Source: Crithidia expoeki (lineage: Eukaryota; Euglenozoa; Kinetoplastea; Trypanosomatida; Trypanosomatidae). From it: a stretch of DNA of 64,000 nucleotides. The DNA is taken from positions 124,001 through 188,000 of the forward strand of contig OESE01000218.1 in assembly GCA_900240875.1 (NCBI GenBank). Reading direction: 5' to 3'. Positions 18,384 to 27,991 of this stretch are shown here, one piece after another; within the stretch, counting starts at the first letter, position 1; every line of letters starts with the position of its first letter. The position numbers and the translations under genes are program-made. Below the pieces are notes generated by a model. The model saw only the letters and a program-made list of their open reading frames with translations. It had not been told where the DNA came from and made no database searches.

Positions 18384-19883
18384 TTACTCCACGAGGAGCA
18401 CACGGGTCTGGTTCGCGTAGCCTTTCACCTTGTGGTCGGCATGAATGACAACGCACATGTCTCCAGACCGGGCATACCCTCGTGACTTAGCGTAGTTCAC
18501 ACCCATCGTGACACGGAGCTCCTTCCCTTCGTCGTGGCCGAGCTTGTCGGCGTCGAAGAAGACGCTCTCCACGCCCTGCGTGATGTTCAGCTGGCGGCAT
18601 GTCTGCAGGCGCGTTGTCACGCACACGATCGGGCAGTTCGGCCGGTACTTCGCCACCAGGCGCGCGCTGCGGCCCGTGTTGCTCAACACCACCATCACCT
18701 TCGCCTTCGTCTCGTACACCGAGTTCACCGCGCTGCTGCACACAGCCTCCTCAACGCTCATCGGGATGGGCTGCAGTTTCTTGATGCTGTTAAAGAACAC
18801 GTACTCGTTGACGGCACTCTGCGCCTCGAGGCAAATGCGCGCCATGTACTGCACAACCTCGTTCGGGTACTTGCCTTTTGCCGTCTCGCCCGACAACATC
18901 ACGCAGTCGGCACCGTTGAACACCGCGTTCGCCACATCAGACACCTCCGCACGCGTCGGCCGCGGGTTGTACGTCATGCTCTCCAGCATCTGCGTCGCGC
19001 AAATCACCGGCTTGCCGGCAACGTTGCATTTGCTGATCAAGATCTTCTGCGCCACCACCACCTTCTCCGCAGGGATCTCCACGCCGAGGTCGCCACGCGC
19101 CACCATGATACCGTCGCTCTGTTGGATGATCGCGTCGATGTCCTGCACGCCCTGGTGGTTCTCGATCTTGCAGATGATCATAATCTCGCGCCCGTTCGGG
19201 CCCAGCGCCTTGCGCACCTCTTCCACCTGGTCCGCGCTGCGGATGAAGGACGCGAAAATCATGTCCACGCCCTGCTCAACGCCGAACTGCAGGTCGGAGC
19301 GGTCCTTCTCCGACACGGCCGGCAGGTCCACGTTGCATCCCGGCAGGTTCACGCCGCGGCGGTCCGAGATGGTGTGCGCGTTCGCCACCGTGCACTTCAG
19401 CGTCTGGTCATCCTCGTGACTCACCACGTGTAGGATCAGGATGCCGTCGTCGATGTAGATGTAGCCGCCCGGACGCACCACCTTTGGCAGGTTCGGGTAA
19501 TCAATGTAGAACTTCTCCTCCGTGCCTTTGTCCGCGAACTGCGGGTCCGTCGTCACGTAGCACGTCGCGCCCTGCTTCATCACCGCCTCCCCGCCAACGA
19601 ACGTGCCGGTGCGGATCTCGGGACCCTTTGTGTCAAGCGCAATCGCCACGTTCACGCCCAGCTCCGCTGCGGCCTGGCGCACGTTGTTGATCGTCGTCTG
19701 GTGGTACTCGTGCGTGCCGTGCGAGAAGTTCATGCGCGCCACGGACATGCCGCTCTGGATCAGGCCCTTCAGTGCTTCGACGCTCTGCGTGCTGGGGCCG
19801 ATGGTGCAGATAATTCGGTTGGCGCGGTAGTTCGCCAGTGGCTCAAAGATGGAGAGCGTCAGGTTGTGAGCGAGCTGCGACAT
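18384..19883 (-). CDS. PYK: pyruvate kinase, copy 2, canonical cytosolic form (499 aa)
   Basis: Same reaction and core as copy 1, but with the usual short start MSQLAHNLTLS and the standard C-terminus. This includes RSGDMCVVIHADHK and KGYANQTRVLLVE, the effector loop for fructose 2,6-bisphosphate in the trypanosomatid enzyme. The length of 499 aa is the family norm. The DNA matching copy 1 runs from 18,490 to 19,871 (1,382 bases, the same length in both). I could find only two differences in it, both synonymous (Phe and His codons). Such near-identity between blocks with unrelated ends indicates recent duplication or repeated gene conversion. It is transcribed upstream of copy 1 in the same unit and is presumably the main glycolytic enzyme of the cytosol. 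Confidence 0.97.
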   Translation of the reverse strand: MSQLAHNLTLSIFEPLANYRANRIICTIGPSTQSVEALKGLIQSGMSVARMNFSHGTHEYHQTTINNVRQAAAELGVNVAIALDTKGPEIRTGTFVGGEAVMKQGATCYVTTDPQFADKGTEEKFYIDYPNLPKVVRPGGYIYIDDGILILHVVSHEDDQTLKCTVANAHTISDRRGVNLPGCNVDLPAVSEKDRSDLQFGVEQGVDMIFASFIRSADQVEEVRKALGPNGREIMIICKIENHQGVQDIDAIIQQSDGIMVARGDLGVEIPAEKVVVAQKILISKCNVAGKPVICATQMLESMTYNPRPTRAEVSDVANAVFNGADCVMLSGETAKGKYPNEVVQYMARICLEAQSAVNEYVFFNSIKKLQPIPMSVEEAVCSSAVNSVYETKAKVMVVLSNTGRSARLVAKYRPNCPIVCVTTRLQTCRQLNITQGVESVFFDADKLGHDEGKELRVTMGVNYAKSRGYARSGDMCVVIHADHKVKGYANQTRVLLVE

Positions 19884-20689
19884 CGTTGATGCTTATTTAT
19901 AATGTCGGCGAATTCTTCTTGTTAGAGTGTATCAGAGTTAGGTGGGTGAAGATCAGTATCAATGGAAAAATGAAACTGTAGCAAGTCGAAGCGAATGAAG
20001 CGAACGAGGAGAGGAATTTTAATTGAGTAACCTATTCTGGAAATGAGAGTGGCGTAAATAACAGGGGGGGGGAGGGAAGTCACAATGACGAGACGAGGAT
20101 GATAAAAAAAAATTCGTGATCACGTGATTCAACAAATCAATGTTTAAGACAGTCATGAATTTCATACCGTTACGAGAACGGGAGGGTAGTGCAGCAAAGT
20201 GAGCGATTTGTTTCATTGCTGTTTCAGTACCTCGTGGCAAGTACCAGCTCTTCACTATTATCTAATTGACTGTTGCCGCAACAAGACATGACGGCTGTTT
20301 TCTGTTCTCATTGATGTTGCCAGCAGGGTTTTGTTTTTCGTACTTACACGGAAAATGAATGTGCACACATAGCAGAGGGGGGGGGAGTAATCAAGTAACA
20401 ATCAGGTAGTGGCAAAAAGGAAAAGAAAGGCTGTGTAATAACCGTAGTAAGAGCTCGAGGTGTAATCGACAGCAAATTCCAGAAAAAAGAGAACCGTGTC
20501 ATTGGATCTGGTAGGAGGAACGGTGCGCACCCAAAACACTTCTGGAAATCTTAGTCGTGCTAGTGTGCTGTTGCTGTAGCAATTATCCATGCGATCCGCA
20601 GACACAGTCGTAATGAAACAAGTATTTCAATGACAAGGTCTTCAAGGCTAAAAAAGTCGTAAGTTTATGCACCGAAAGTACGGCGGGAC
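19884..20689 (-). other. spacer upstream of pyruvate kinase copy 2
   Basis: AT-rich with G-runs at about 20,062-20,075 and 20,375-20,386 on the plus strand (C-runs in the transcript). On the minus strand pyrimidine runs precede the pyruvate kinase start. No gene is supported. Confidence 0.5.
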
Positions 20690-22931
20690 ATGCATTGGTG
20701 CAGGGTCGCCTCTTCAGTGGATAAGCTACTGATCACGCGAGGTTCCTCGAAGCTGAGGTGACAAAAGACGGAGGCAACGTAAGCCACCTGACCACTTTTC
20801 ACATGTCACACCGGCACGGCGTGATACCCGCTCCGCAACACGCTCACCGGCAGGCAGGAGGTGCACACATCCTGAGTAGTTCCACTGGCCGAGCGAGCGA
20901 CAATACGCAAGCACAGCACATTCAGCTCCCGGTGCTCGCCGTTCAGTCGGATTACCTCATTTCACTGAGGGTACACCATGGCTGGGATGACAGGTGCCTC
21001 ATAAAAGGTGAGGGCGCCGTGCAACCACACCCGCAGCGACAAGTGTGTTACCCCCACTACGTCGAAGGTCGTGTGTAGGTGGGAGCCACAGATGGTGCGG
21101 AGGGAGAGCACAAAAGAGTTCGTCGGGATCGCTTACCCCACATCGCGCAGGTACGACGGCTTCAACACGTACCCACAGCCGCCGTTCTGGTGGTCGAAGA
21201 AGCCCTCGTTGACGTGCAGGTTGTGGTCGCTTGTCTGCCAGTTCAGAGCGACCGTCTGGCACCAGAAGTGCCACATTGGCATGGGGTCGTAGTTGGAGCT
21301 GTCAATGCGAGTGCCAAGCGGGTAGGTGCGGGCAAGCATGCGGCTGTTCTGTCGCGCAAAGTTCACTGGCTCCTGCATGCCCGAGGCGGTTGGCCTCGCC
21401 TTCGGTGAAACTCTCCACGTGGTACGGCTGCTCGTTTGCACCCCACGCGGACGTCTTGACACAGCCGATGAAGGCGCAGGCGGAGAGGGCAGACCCAGCG
21501 CCGCGCGACGGCATCCGCCGGTCGGCGCGAACCCCGCTCCCCGTCGTGTCCTTCAATTCTTCCACACCCGCCGCGTTCATCTTCCACTTCACGAGAAGTT
21601 TGCATTTTAGCTTCGCGGGGGTATAGGCGGACACGTCCTGCTTTGAAATAAAGAGACGTTCACCGAAAACCTCCCTCATAATCTCCGCCAAACGATTCGT
21701 TTGCTCCGAGGACGTGTGCACCTCTAACGATAATATTACCGAAAACTCGCCCGGATCTCACAAGGAGCTTGCCTTTGTCTCGGTATATTCAAAGGCGTGG
21801 GTGTAGATGGTGCGGATGATGTCGTCGAAGCGGATTTTGGTGGTCATGGTGCAGCCGTGGTAAACAATCGGCTGGCCGTCGAGCCCGTCCCAGCAATCAA
21901 TTTCAACGCAGCGGCAGCCGGCGTGCAGGACATCGCGATAGGCACTGCACGAGCTCTCTGAGTTGAACTGATTGCCCAGGAAACAAGTGTTGTGGGAGCT
22001 ACTGGTATAGTAGTGGTTAAGAGGGTAGTCCATGCAGTCGACGACGTGCGTGTTGTGCTGGTCAGTTATCGAGTTGTACTTCGGGTGCAACAAGAAAGCC
22101 GTAAAGATCGGCAAGTTTAGCCGCTCTGTCTGGCGGTTTGTGAAGAGATGGAAAAAGGTGGCGCAGCGCATCGGATAACGTTGCCGCCGCCGTCATTTTT
22201 GGTACAGAAATGAGTGAATTCCTCCGCAGGCATGCCGTTTTGCGCATCCACAGCCTCCGCGGAGTAGATCTGCTTGACAGGGTCGATTTCGTTGCAAGAG
22301 CAGAAAAGCGCGCGGAATTCTTCGAAGTTAAGGTAGGTGTCGTTGTCGCGGTCGCAGACGCGAAAGCGACTCGCAAACTCGGTTGCCGTTATGTGGCCGA
22401 AGAGGTTCTTGCACAGAGCCGACACCTCGTTGAAGGAGAGCTTGTTCTTGCCGCGCAGAGCCGCTGTAGACTAATAGCGGGTGATGCTGACGTCCACCAC
22501 ATTTGTGCGACTCTCCACCAAGAGGGAACGTCGTTGCTGCTCGAGCAAGTTTAGCCAGGTGACACGGTCTAGCTCCGTATGAAAGATTAAATACCACGAC
22601 CACCGAACTGCGGCTCTACTTGCAGGCAGTACTGAAACCGGCTCAGGTGGGCTTTGCGGCAGACCATGTCCGCGCTCGGCAGCGCGCGAATCACTCGCAT
22701 GTTCGCGAACAAGAGCAAGTTGTGCTTGCCCGAAGCCGGGAGGAACTGCAGACCATCACCCATGTTTGAAAAGGACACGAAAACTCTTTTCAACTTGCAC
22801 GATTTGGTAATGCGCAACAATCGTAGACCTTTGCCGTGCAGGTCGTTGGTAAGATCATTGCCGCTGCGCTCCGCATTGAAATAAGACGAATACTCACCTT
22901 GTATGGGTGAGGACGTGGTGTTTTTTGACAT
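20690..22931 (-). pseudogene. decayed PI-PLC-like gene with PH, EF, X, Y and C2 remains
   Basis: Read on the minus strand, pieces of one phospholipase C follow in order but in changing frames. A PH-like region begins at MSKNTTSSP (start 22,931). A helix containing RVTWLNLLEQQRR near 22,530-22,570 is followed by an in-frame stop. EF-hand sequence with CDRDNDTYLNFEEF lies near 22,320-22,360. The X domain around 21,760-22,090 keeps SSHNTC and IVYHGC, so both catalytic His are still present. An X-Y linker follows near 21,500-21,720, then Y domain (YPLGTRIDSSN, WCQTVALNWQ) at 21,135-21,330, and C2-like sequence (FVLSLRTICG, CLPVSVLRSGYHAVPV) to about 20,690. At least five frame changes or stops separate the pieces, so this is not assembly noise alone. 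It is a different paralogue from the PI-PLC at 9,837, since it has a PH domain instead of an acylated N-terminus. Its position matches the PI-PLC-like gene following pyruvate kinase in Leishmania, from memory. Confidence 0.85.
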
Positions 22932-24714
22932 GAAACGAGTAAACAAGAAACAAACAAAAAAAAAAACAGACAATGAAAAGAAGTGTAAAGGGTGTAAAAT
23001 GTGCTTTCACTACAGCAGCAGCGAGAAACAAGAAAATCAGTAGCATGTATGTGTTATTAAAGCTGGTAAAAAGAGAGTTGTACTTTTGATGAGGGTTCAC
23101 ACGCTTCCTTTCCTTTGTTCATATATATATATATATATATATGTGTGTGTCTCAAAATACTATTCCCCTGCGTAAAAGTGGATCCAATTCAGCGCAATCG
23201 AAATGCAACGCAGCTTAAAAAAAAAAAATATATATATATATAAACTCCTACAAAGCAGAAACACGGGAATACGGAAAACGGAAACCGCTATATATTCAAC
23301 GGGAAAAAAAAATACAACAGTTACTAGGTTACATCCAACGGACCAAGTATCTGGTGGAAAACAGAAGTTAGCACGGCCTTCACAATGAGTTTCACGGTGT
23401 TTGCTTTCCGGTCTACGCAAGTGTCGTTTCCCGCTTTCAAGTGGAGGTTAGGCAAAGAACGTTTACTTGAGCTTCATCAACGGCTGAAAAGAAAAGGGAA
23501 AGATCGTTGTGATAGCTACCATCAACACGAAAAACCGAATCTCCGGTGAATCCTACCCAGGGTGCTGTCCAACAAGTAAAATGCCGTCAGAAACATAGCA
23601 TGGAAAACTCAGATTGGAGGGAACAAAAGAGGAGGTTTGTTAAAGTGCACGATAGCGGCCACTTGCTCAAGTAGCTACCAAAGTAGTGGTTAAAACTTTG
23701 AGTCCACGCCGACCGCGTACTCGTGCAGCCAACTGCGCATCGTCGGATCCCATTCCAAGTATCATAGTGCAATCCGACTTCCTACGCACATGGGTGGAGC
23801 GCTTCCGCATCGATCTGCAACGCTCTTGAAAAGTAACTGCAGACTTTAAACGAATGCGCGTCGACATATCTCACTGCCAGGCAGTTATCTACACGCCACT
23901 TCGATGAAAGCCAGATAGTACTGAGTTCAATGAGTGTCACCTATTTGCTACCACGTCATACTCCGTTTTATTTTTTTTCGTCTTTTCCCGCTTTGGGGGC
24001 GTATCAACCGCTGCCGAGGCGACCGCGCAGACTCCTATCAGCCCAAACACTTTCCCCCACTGGTGCACTGTCCTTCCCGTGGAGGTCAAGGGTTCACGTT
24101 GTGAAAAGACTCCTTCTCGTTTAGCCACCGCCTGGATTCTTTTTTCTAAATAGCACGCAAGCAAGAATCACCTGCTGCCACCCCGACGTACTGTTCGTTT
24201 TCCTGCTCAGCGGCACGTCTTCAATTACAGCGTTTAAATAAAGTTCTGCCTTTAAGCTGAAAGAGAGCAACAAGAAAGCACGTGCATACTGCTCGACAAA
24301 GGCGGCGACCGTAGAAGAAACAGAAAACATAAGAAGGGCGACCGCAACAACGTAAGTGGTTCTCCAAAGCTGTACACTTCACAGCACATTATCAACCAGA
24401 GCAAAAACAAACAATTAAACACACACGGCGAGAGTAACGCACTCATTTCCTCCTTCAATCGCAGTAAAAGGGCGGAGGAAACAAGGAACACAAAGAAACG
24501 TGAAGAAAGGGGGCGAAAAGGAAAAAAAAAAAAGACGCTCGCAAAGTCAAATCAGTCTTGCCCGAGCCTGTTAAGCAACGGCACAACAACAAAAAAAAAA
24601 AAGAAAGAGTGACAGGAACGATTGAAATTGAAAAGCGCCAGCGATTTGGAGAGCGAAGAGAAGCAGCAGAAGAGAAAGCCCGTGACAAAGGAAAGGTGTC
24701 ACCCCCTTTCAGCC
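22932..24714 (-). other. spacer between the PI-PLC relic and BCKDH E1-beta, 1.8 kb
   Basis: No gene with coding bias was found on either strand. Contains (AT)n microsatellites at 23,121-23,142 and about 23,229-23,242 and A-rich stretches near 24,520-24,610. Part may be the former leader of the decayed PI-PLC gene and the 3' UTR of the E1-beta gene. Confidence 0.5.
23121..23142. repeat. (AT)11 microsatellite
   Basis: Uninterrupted AT repeat followed by a short GT run. Confidence 0.95.
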
Positions 24715-25812
24715 TTAGAAGCGTACAACAGACTTAATAGCATCGAGTAGCTTGTACTCATTCGGCAGGTAAAGTCGCTCGTGTAGGGGGAACGGGGTGT
24801 CGAGACCGCACACACGCGTCGGCGGCGCCTCCAGCGAGAGGAAGCAGTCCTCCATAATACTCGAGACCAACTCCGCGCCGTACCCGCTCGTCTTTGGAGC
24901 CTCGTGCGTGACAATCACCTTCCCCGTCTTCCGCACTGAGCTGGCCACCAACTCGCGATCCCAAGGCAGCAGACTGCGCAGGTCGATCAACTCCACTGAG
25001 ATGCCTTCCTTGAGCGCCATGTCCGCCGCCTTCGCCGCGACGTACACCTGCGACCCGTACGTCACCATCGTTACATCACGTCCCTCTATCAACACACGCC
25101 CTTTGCCCAGCGGCAGGGTGTAGTACTCGGGGTTCACCTCCTCGACCGCACTGCGATACAGAACTTTCGGCTCGAAGAAGAGGCACGGGTCATTTTCTTC
25201 AACGCATTTCAGCAACAGGCCCTTCGCATCCGATGGCGAGGAGGGCATGACGATTTTCAGCCCGGGGCAATGGTTGAAGTAGCCCTCCACGCTCTGTGAG
25301 TGGTAGATGCCACCGTGACCCACCGCCGAGCACGGCGCACGGATAAGCATCCCGCAGTGGAAACCGCCACCGGTCCGGAAACGATACTTCGCCGCCTCAT
25401 TCACGATCTGGTCAAATGCGGGGAAGATGTAGTCGGCAAACTGCACCTCTGCGATGGGGTGCCAGCCGACGGCGGCCATCCCCACTGCAAAGCCGACGAT
25501 GCCCTGTTCCGTCAGCGGGGAGTTGAACACCTTTTGTGGGCCATGCTTCTTGCGCAAGTCAAGGGTGCAGCGAAAGACGCCGCCGAATGCGACGTCCTCG
25601 CCGAGCAGCACCGTCTTCTCGCGCGAGAGAGCGTGGTCGAGCGCCGAGTTGATGGCCTGGAAAAGGTTCATCTTTACGCCGTTGCGTGTCGCCTCCTCCT
25701 CGCCGGTCACCGGAGCAAATTTGAACTCGCTTGGCTGCACACTAGCATGGCGCCTTGCAGTCCGACTGCCGCCCGCACAGGAGAGCAGAGCATTAGAAAA
25801 AACACGACGCAT
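24715..25812 (-). CDS. BCKDHB: branched-chain 2-oxoacid dehydrogenase E1-beta, mitochondrial (365 aa)
   Basis: Beta subunit of the thiamine-diphosphate E1 that decarboxylates the 2-oxoacids of Leu, Ile and Val in the mitochondrial matrix. After a basic presequence (MRRVFSNALLSC to about residue 30) the protein follows mammalian BCKDHB closely. It contains MNLFQAINSALDHAL, GEDVAFGGVFRCT, EQGIVGF, ADYIFPAFDQIVNEAAKYR, GHGGIYHSQS and TRVCGLDTPFPLHE. FGGVFRCT and the FFEPK region separate it from the pyruvate dehydrogenase E1-beta paralogue. The ATG at 25,812 is the true start, since the codon before it is GTG. It lies in a conserved block next to pyruvate kinase. The alpha subunit is not in the window. 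Confidence 0.95.
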   Translation of the reverse strand: MRRVFSNALLSCAGGSRTARRHASVQPSEFKFAPVTGEEEATRNGVKMNLFQAINSALDHALSREKTVLLGEDVAFGGVFRCTLDLRKKHGPQKVFNSPLTEQGIVGFAVGMAAVGWHPIAEVQFADYIFPAFDQIVNEAAKYRFRTGGGFHCGMLIRAPCSAVGHGGIYHSQSVEGYFNHCPGLKIVMPSSPSDAKGLLLKCVEENDPCLFFEPKVLYRSAVEEVNPEYYTLPLGKGRVLIEGRDVTMVTYGSQVYVAAKAADMALKEGISVELIDLRSLLPWDRELVASSVRKTGKVIVTHEAPKTSGYGAELVSSIMEDCFLSLEAPPTRVCGLDTPFPLHERLYLPNEYKLLDAIKSVVRF

Positions 25813-26466
25813 CACTGTTTATTTCAAGGATATTCGCGTTTTATACGGGCAGATCCAAAACTACGTGAGTCGTGAATTAGCGAAAGCAAAGAAACAAAGA
25901 AAAGCAGTGCGCTGCAAAGACCAAAAAAACGGCTGGCAAATGACGTAGTAACCGGTGAAGAGCTCGGACGCAGCAGCCGCGGTTTCCGTCTAAGCACGCA
26001 ATCGAATCGAAAGCTATTGTAAAGGCAATGACTAGAAATACAAATGTTCCTATGCCGCATGATTTTAGAGAAGAGCAGAAAAGCGAAGAAGGCAGGAGAA
26101 GGAAATCAAAGAGAGGTTGTGTGTTGAGAAGGAAGTGCTCACAGATTCAAATGTCATAACTCAGTTTGATTTGACGAGAAAGAGATTTGAAGCATTACGA
26201 AATGGGTCTTTAGTCGCGACAGCACCATCAACAGCTCAGAGTTTCGAAACAACAGAACGCTTGACTCTCCGCCACCTGATATTGCTCAAGTAACTGTCAC
26301 ACTCATATAAACGGTAAATAACATTGCTTAAGTGATTGACTTTGGCAATAAGCGGGAAGTTGAGAGAATATCAGAAAGATCTTTGAGAGCCTGAAAGGTA
26401 ACAGTAAACAAACAACTGTTCTTCTCCCATCCACTTTTATTTTCTTACGTGTCCGACCGCCCTGGT
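25813..26466 (-). other. intergenic spacer
   Basis: AT-rich, pyrimidine-rich in places on the minus strand. No gene or RNA seen. Confidence 0.55.
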
Positions 26467-27360
26467 TTACTGATACAAGGCGAAGTTCAGCTGTTCAGCA
26501 ACCGCATGGACCGACTCCACGGTGGAGACGCGGTAGGACATCCCCGCTGTGTCTATCACAATTTGCTCTCGCAGCGGTGAGGCATCGAGCAATGACATGG
26601 TGGTGTTGCTATCATCGCCCTCTCCACCTTCCCCACCGTTACCGTCTTTAATTAATTTGGCCGCATGCAAATCCGCTTTGAGAACGACCCTTTTGTCAGC
26701 AGGATCGGCTGCTGATGAACTGGAAGGCGACGAGGACGACGAAAGTCGTGAAGAGTGACTCACTTTGCGCAACGGTGTCACCACGAGTGGGGAAAGGGAC
26801 CTTGAGTGCGGCCGTTGCCGCGGCGATAGCGCCAACTCAGCCCGCTCCGCCGACAGCTCCACCGCTGTTACGCCCTTGTCACCGTTGCCGACATCACTGC
26901 CGTCGGAGGCGGCACTAGAATTTGACTCGGATGCCAGGGCGAGTTGTTCCAACAACGTACGGACAGAGCCGGTAGCACGCGTGCTTTCTGTTGCTGTTGG
27001 TTGTGTTTGAGGACGGTATCTCGCCACAATCTCCTCCACTCTGCGGCTGTCATACGTCGTGTGGAAAAATGATGATGATGCCACCGTTGCTGCTGATGTC
27101 TGTTTTGAGAAACGTGGTGGTGGTGGTGACCGCACAACTTCTGTCACGTGCACATCTTGAGAGGGCTCGTACGGTGCGCGTTGTACAGAGGAGGGCCGCG
27201 CTGAGGAAGACGACGCCGTGCGGCTGTGCGACTCGCGCAGCCGCTTCTCGGCGGCGGCGATGGCAATGAGCGCCGCGTATGCCGTCGGGTCGAACGGCGG
27301 TGGTTCTTTTGCCTTCGTACTTGCGCTGCGCCGCTTCTGTCTTGTTTTATTGACCTGCAT
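26467..27360 (-). CDS. hypothetical Ser-rich low-complexity protein (297 aa)
   Basis: I do not recognise a family. The start is a basic, polar stretch (MQVNKTRQKRRSASTK), then a short helix at about residues 27-42. Most of the middle is Ser/Pro/Thr-rich and likely disordered, with several Ser runs near residues 48-55 and 203-215. The last 35 residues (IVIDTAGMSYRVSTVESVHAVAEQ) look folded and may be the conserved part. No membrane segment or signal peptide. The many SP and RxxS sites would suit phospho-regulation, which is an inference only. The frame is clean and the codon use GC-rich like its neighbours. Confidence 0.7.
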   Translation of the reverse strand: MQVNKTRQKRRSASTKAKEPPPFDPTAYAALIAIAAAEKRLRESHSRTASSSSARPSSVQRAPYEPSQDVHVTEVVRSPPPPRFSKQTSAATVASSSFFHTTYDSRRVEEIVARYRPQTQPTATESTRATGSVRTLLEQLALASESNSSAASDGSDVGNGDKGVTAVELSAERAELALSPRQRPHSRSLSPLVVTPLRKVSHSSRLSSSSSPSSSSAADPADKRVVLKADLHAAKLIKDGNGGEGGEGDDSNTTMSLLDASPLREQIVIDTAGMSYRVSTVESVHAVAEQLNFALYQ

Positions 27361-27991
27361 TGTGGAAACTACAAATGTCTTTTCTGCTGTCTCCTCTCAA
27401 AAAAAAAAAAAATCTGTCCACCATGGACACTTTTCTAAATTGCACAGAGCTGCTTTCAACCCGCAAATTTTGGAAAAGTTGTTCAACGTTGAATCAAAAA
27501 GGGGCAGGACAATGATGTGACGAGTGCGCAGTGCTTTTCTGCGGCTGTAAAGCAACAGAGACCGAAAGCAGCACAGGAAAGTCGTTGCGTTGCAACACAA
27601 GAGCACGCGGCAAATGCACTGCAAGTCTTGAGTCAATCCAATGAGTTTTGTGCCCCGGGTTATTAACTTAAGGCGAGGAAGGGCCTTTATTGACTTGTTA
27701 ATTCGTGCACGATTATTGAAGAAGATGAATGAGAGAGTAGTGTACATGGACTAAAAAGAGGGCGACTCTACTTGAGTAAAGCGAGGATAATGCTCGACAA
27801 ACTCAAAGCAAAAAGAGTTTAGTCAGCAGCTTCAAGGGAGAAAAACAATAACAGAGCAGCACCACAAAAAAAAAAAACTCTACCGCTTTCTCACTGCAAG
27901 ACAAAAGCAGCCCAGTAAATGCACATCAAACGCAAGTATATCACTCTTTTCGTTTCCGGCGATATTGACGTTCACATGTTGTCACTGAGGG
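27361..27991 (-). other. intergenic spacer
   Basis: Contains an A-run near 27,399-27,410 (T-run on the transcribed strand, likely the splice tract of the 297-aa gene) and another near 27,866-27,876. No gene seen. Confidence 0.55.
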
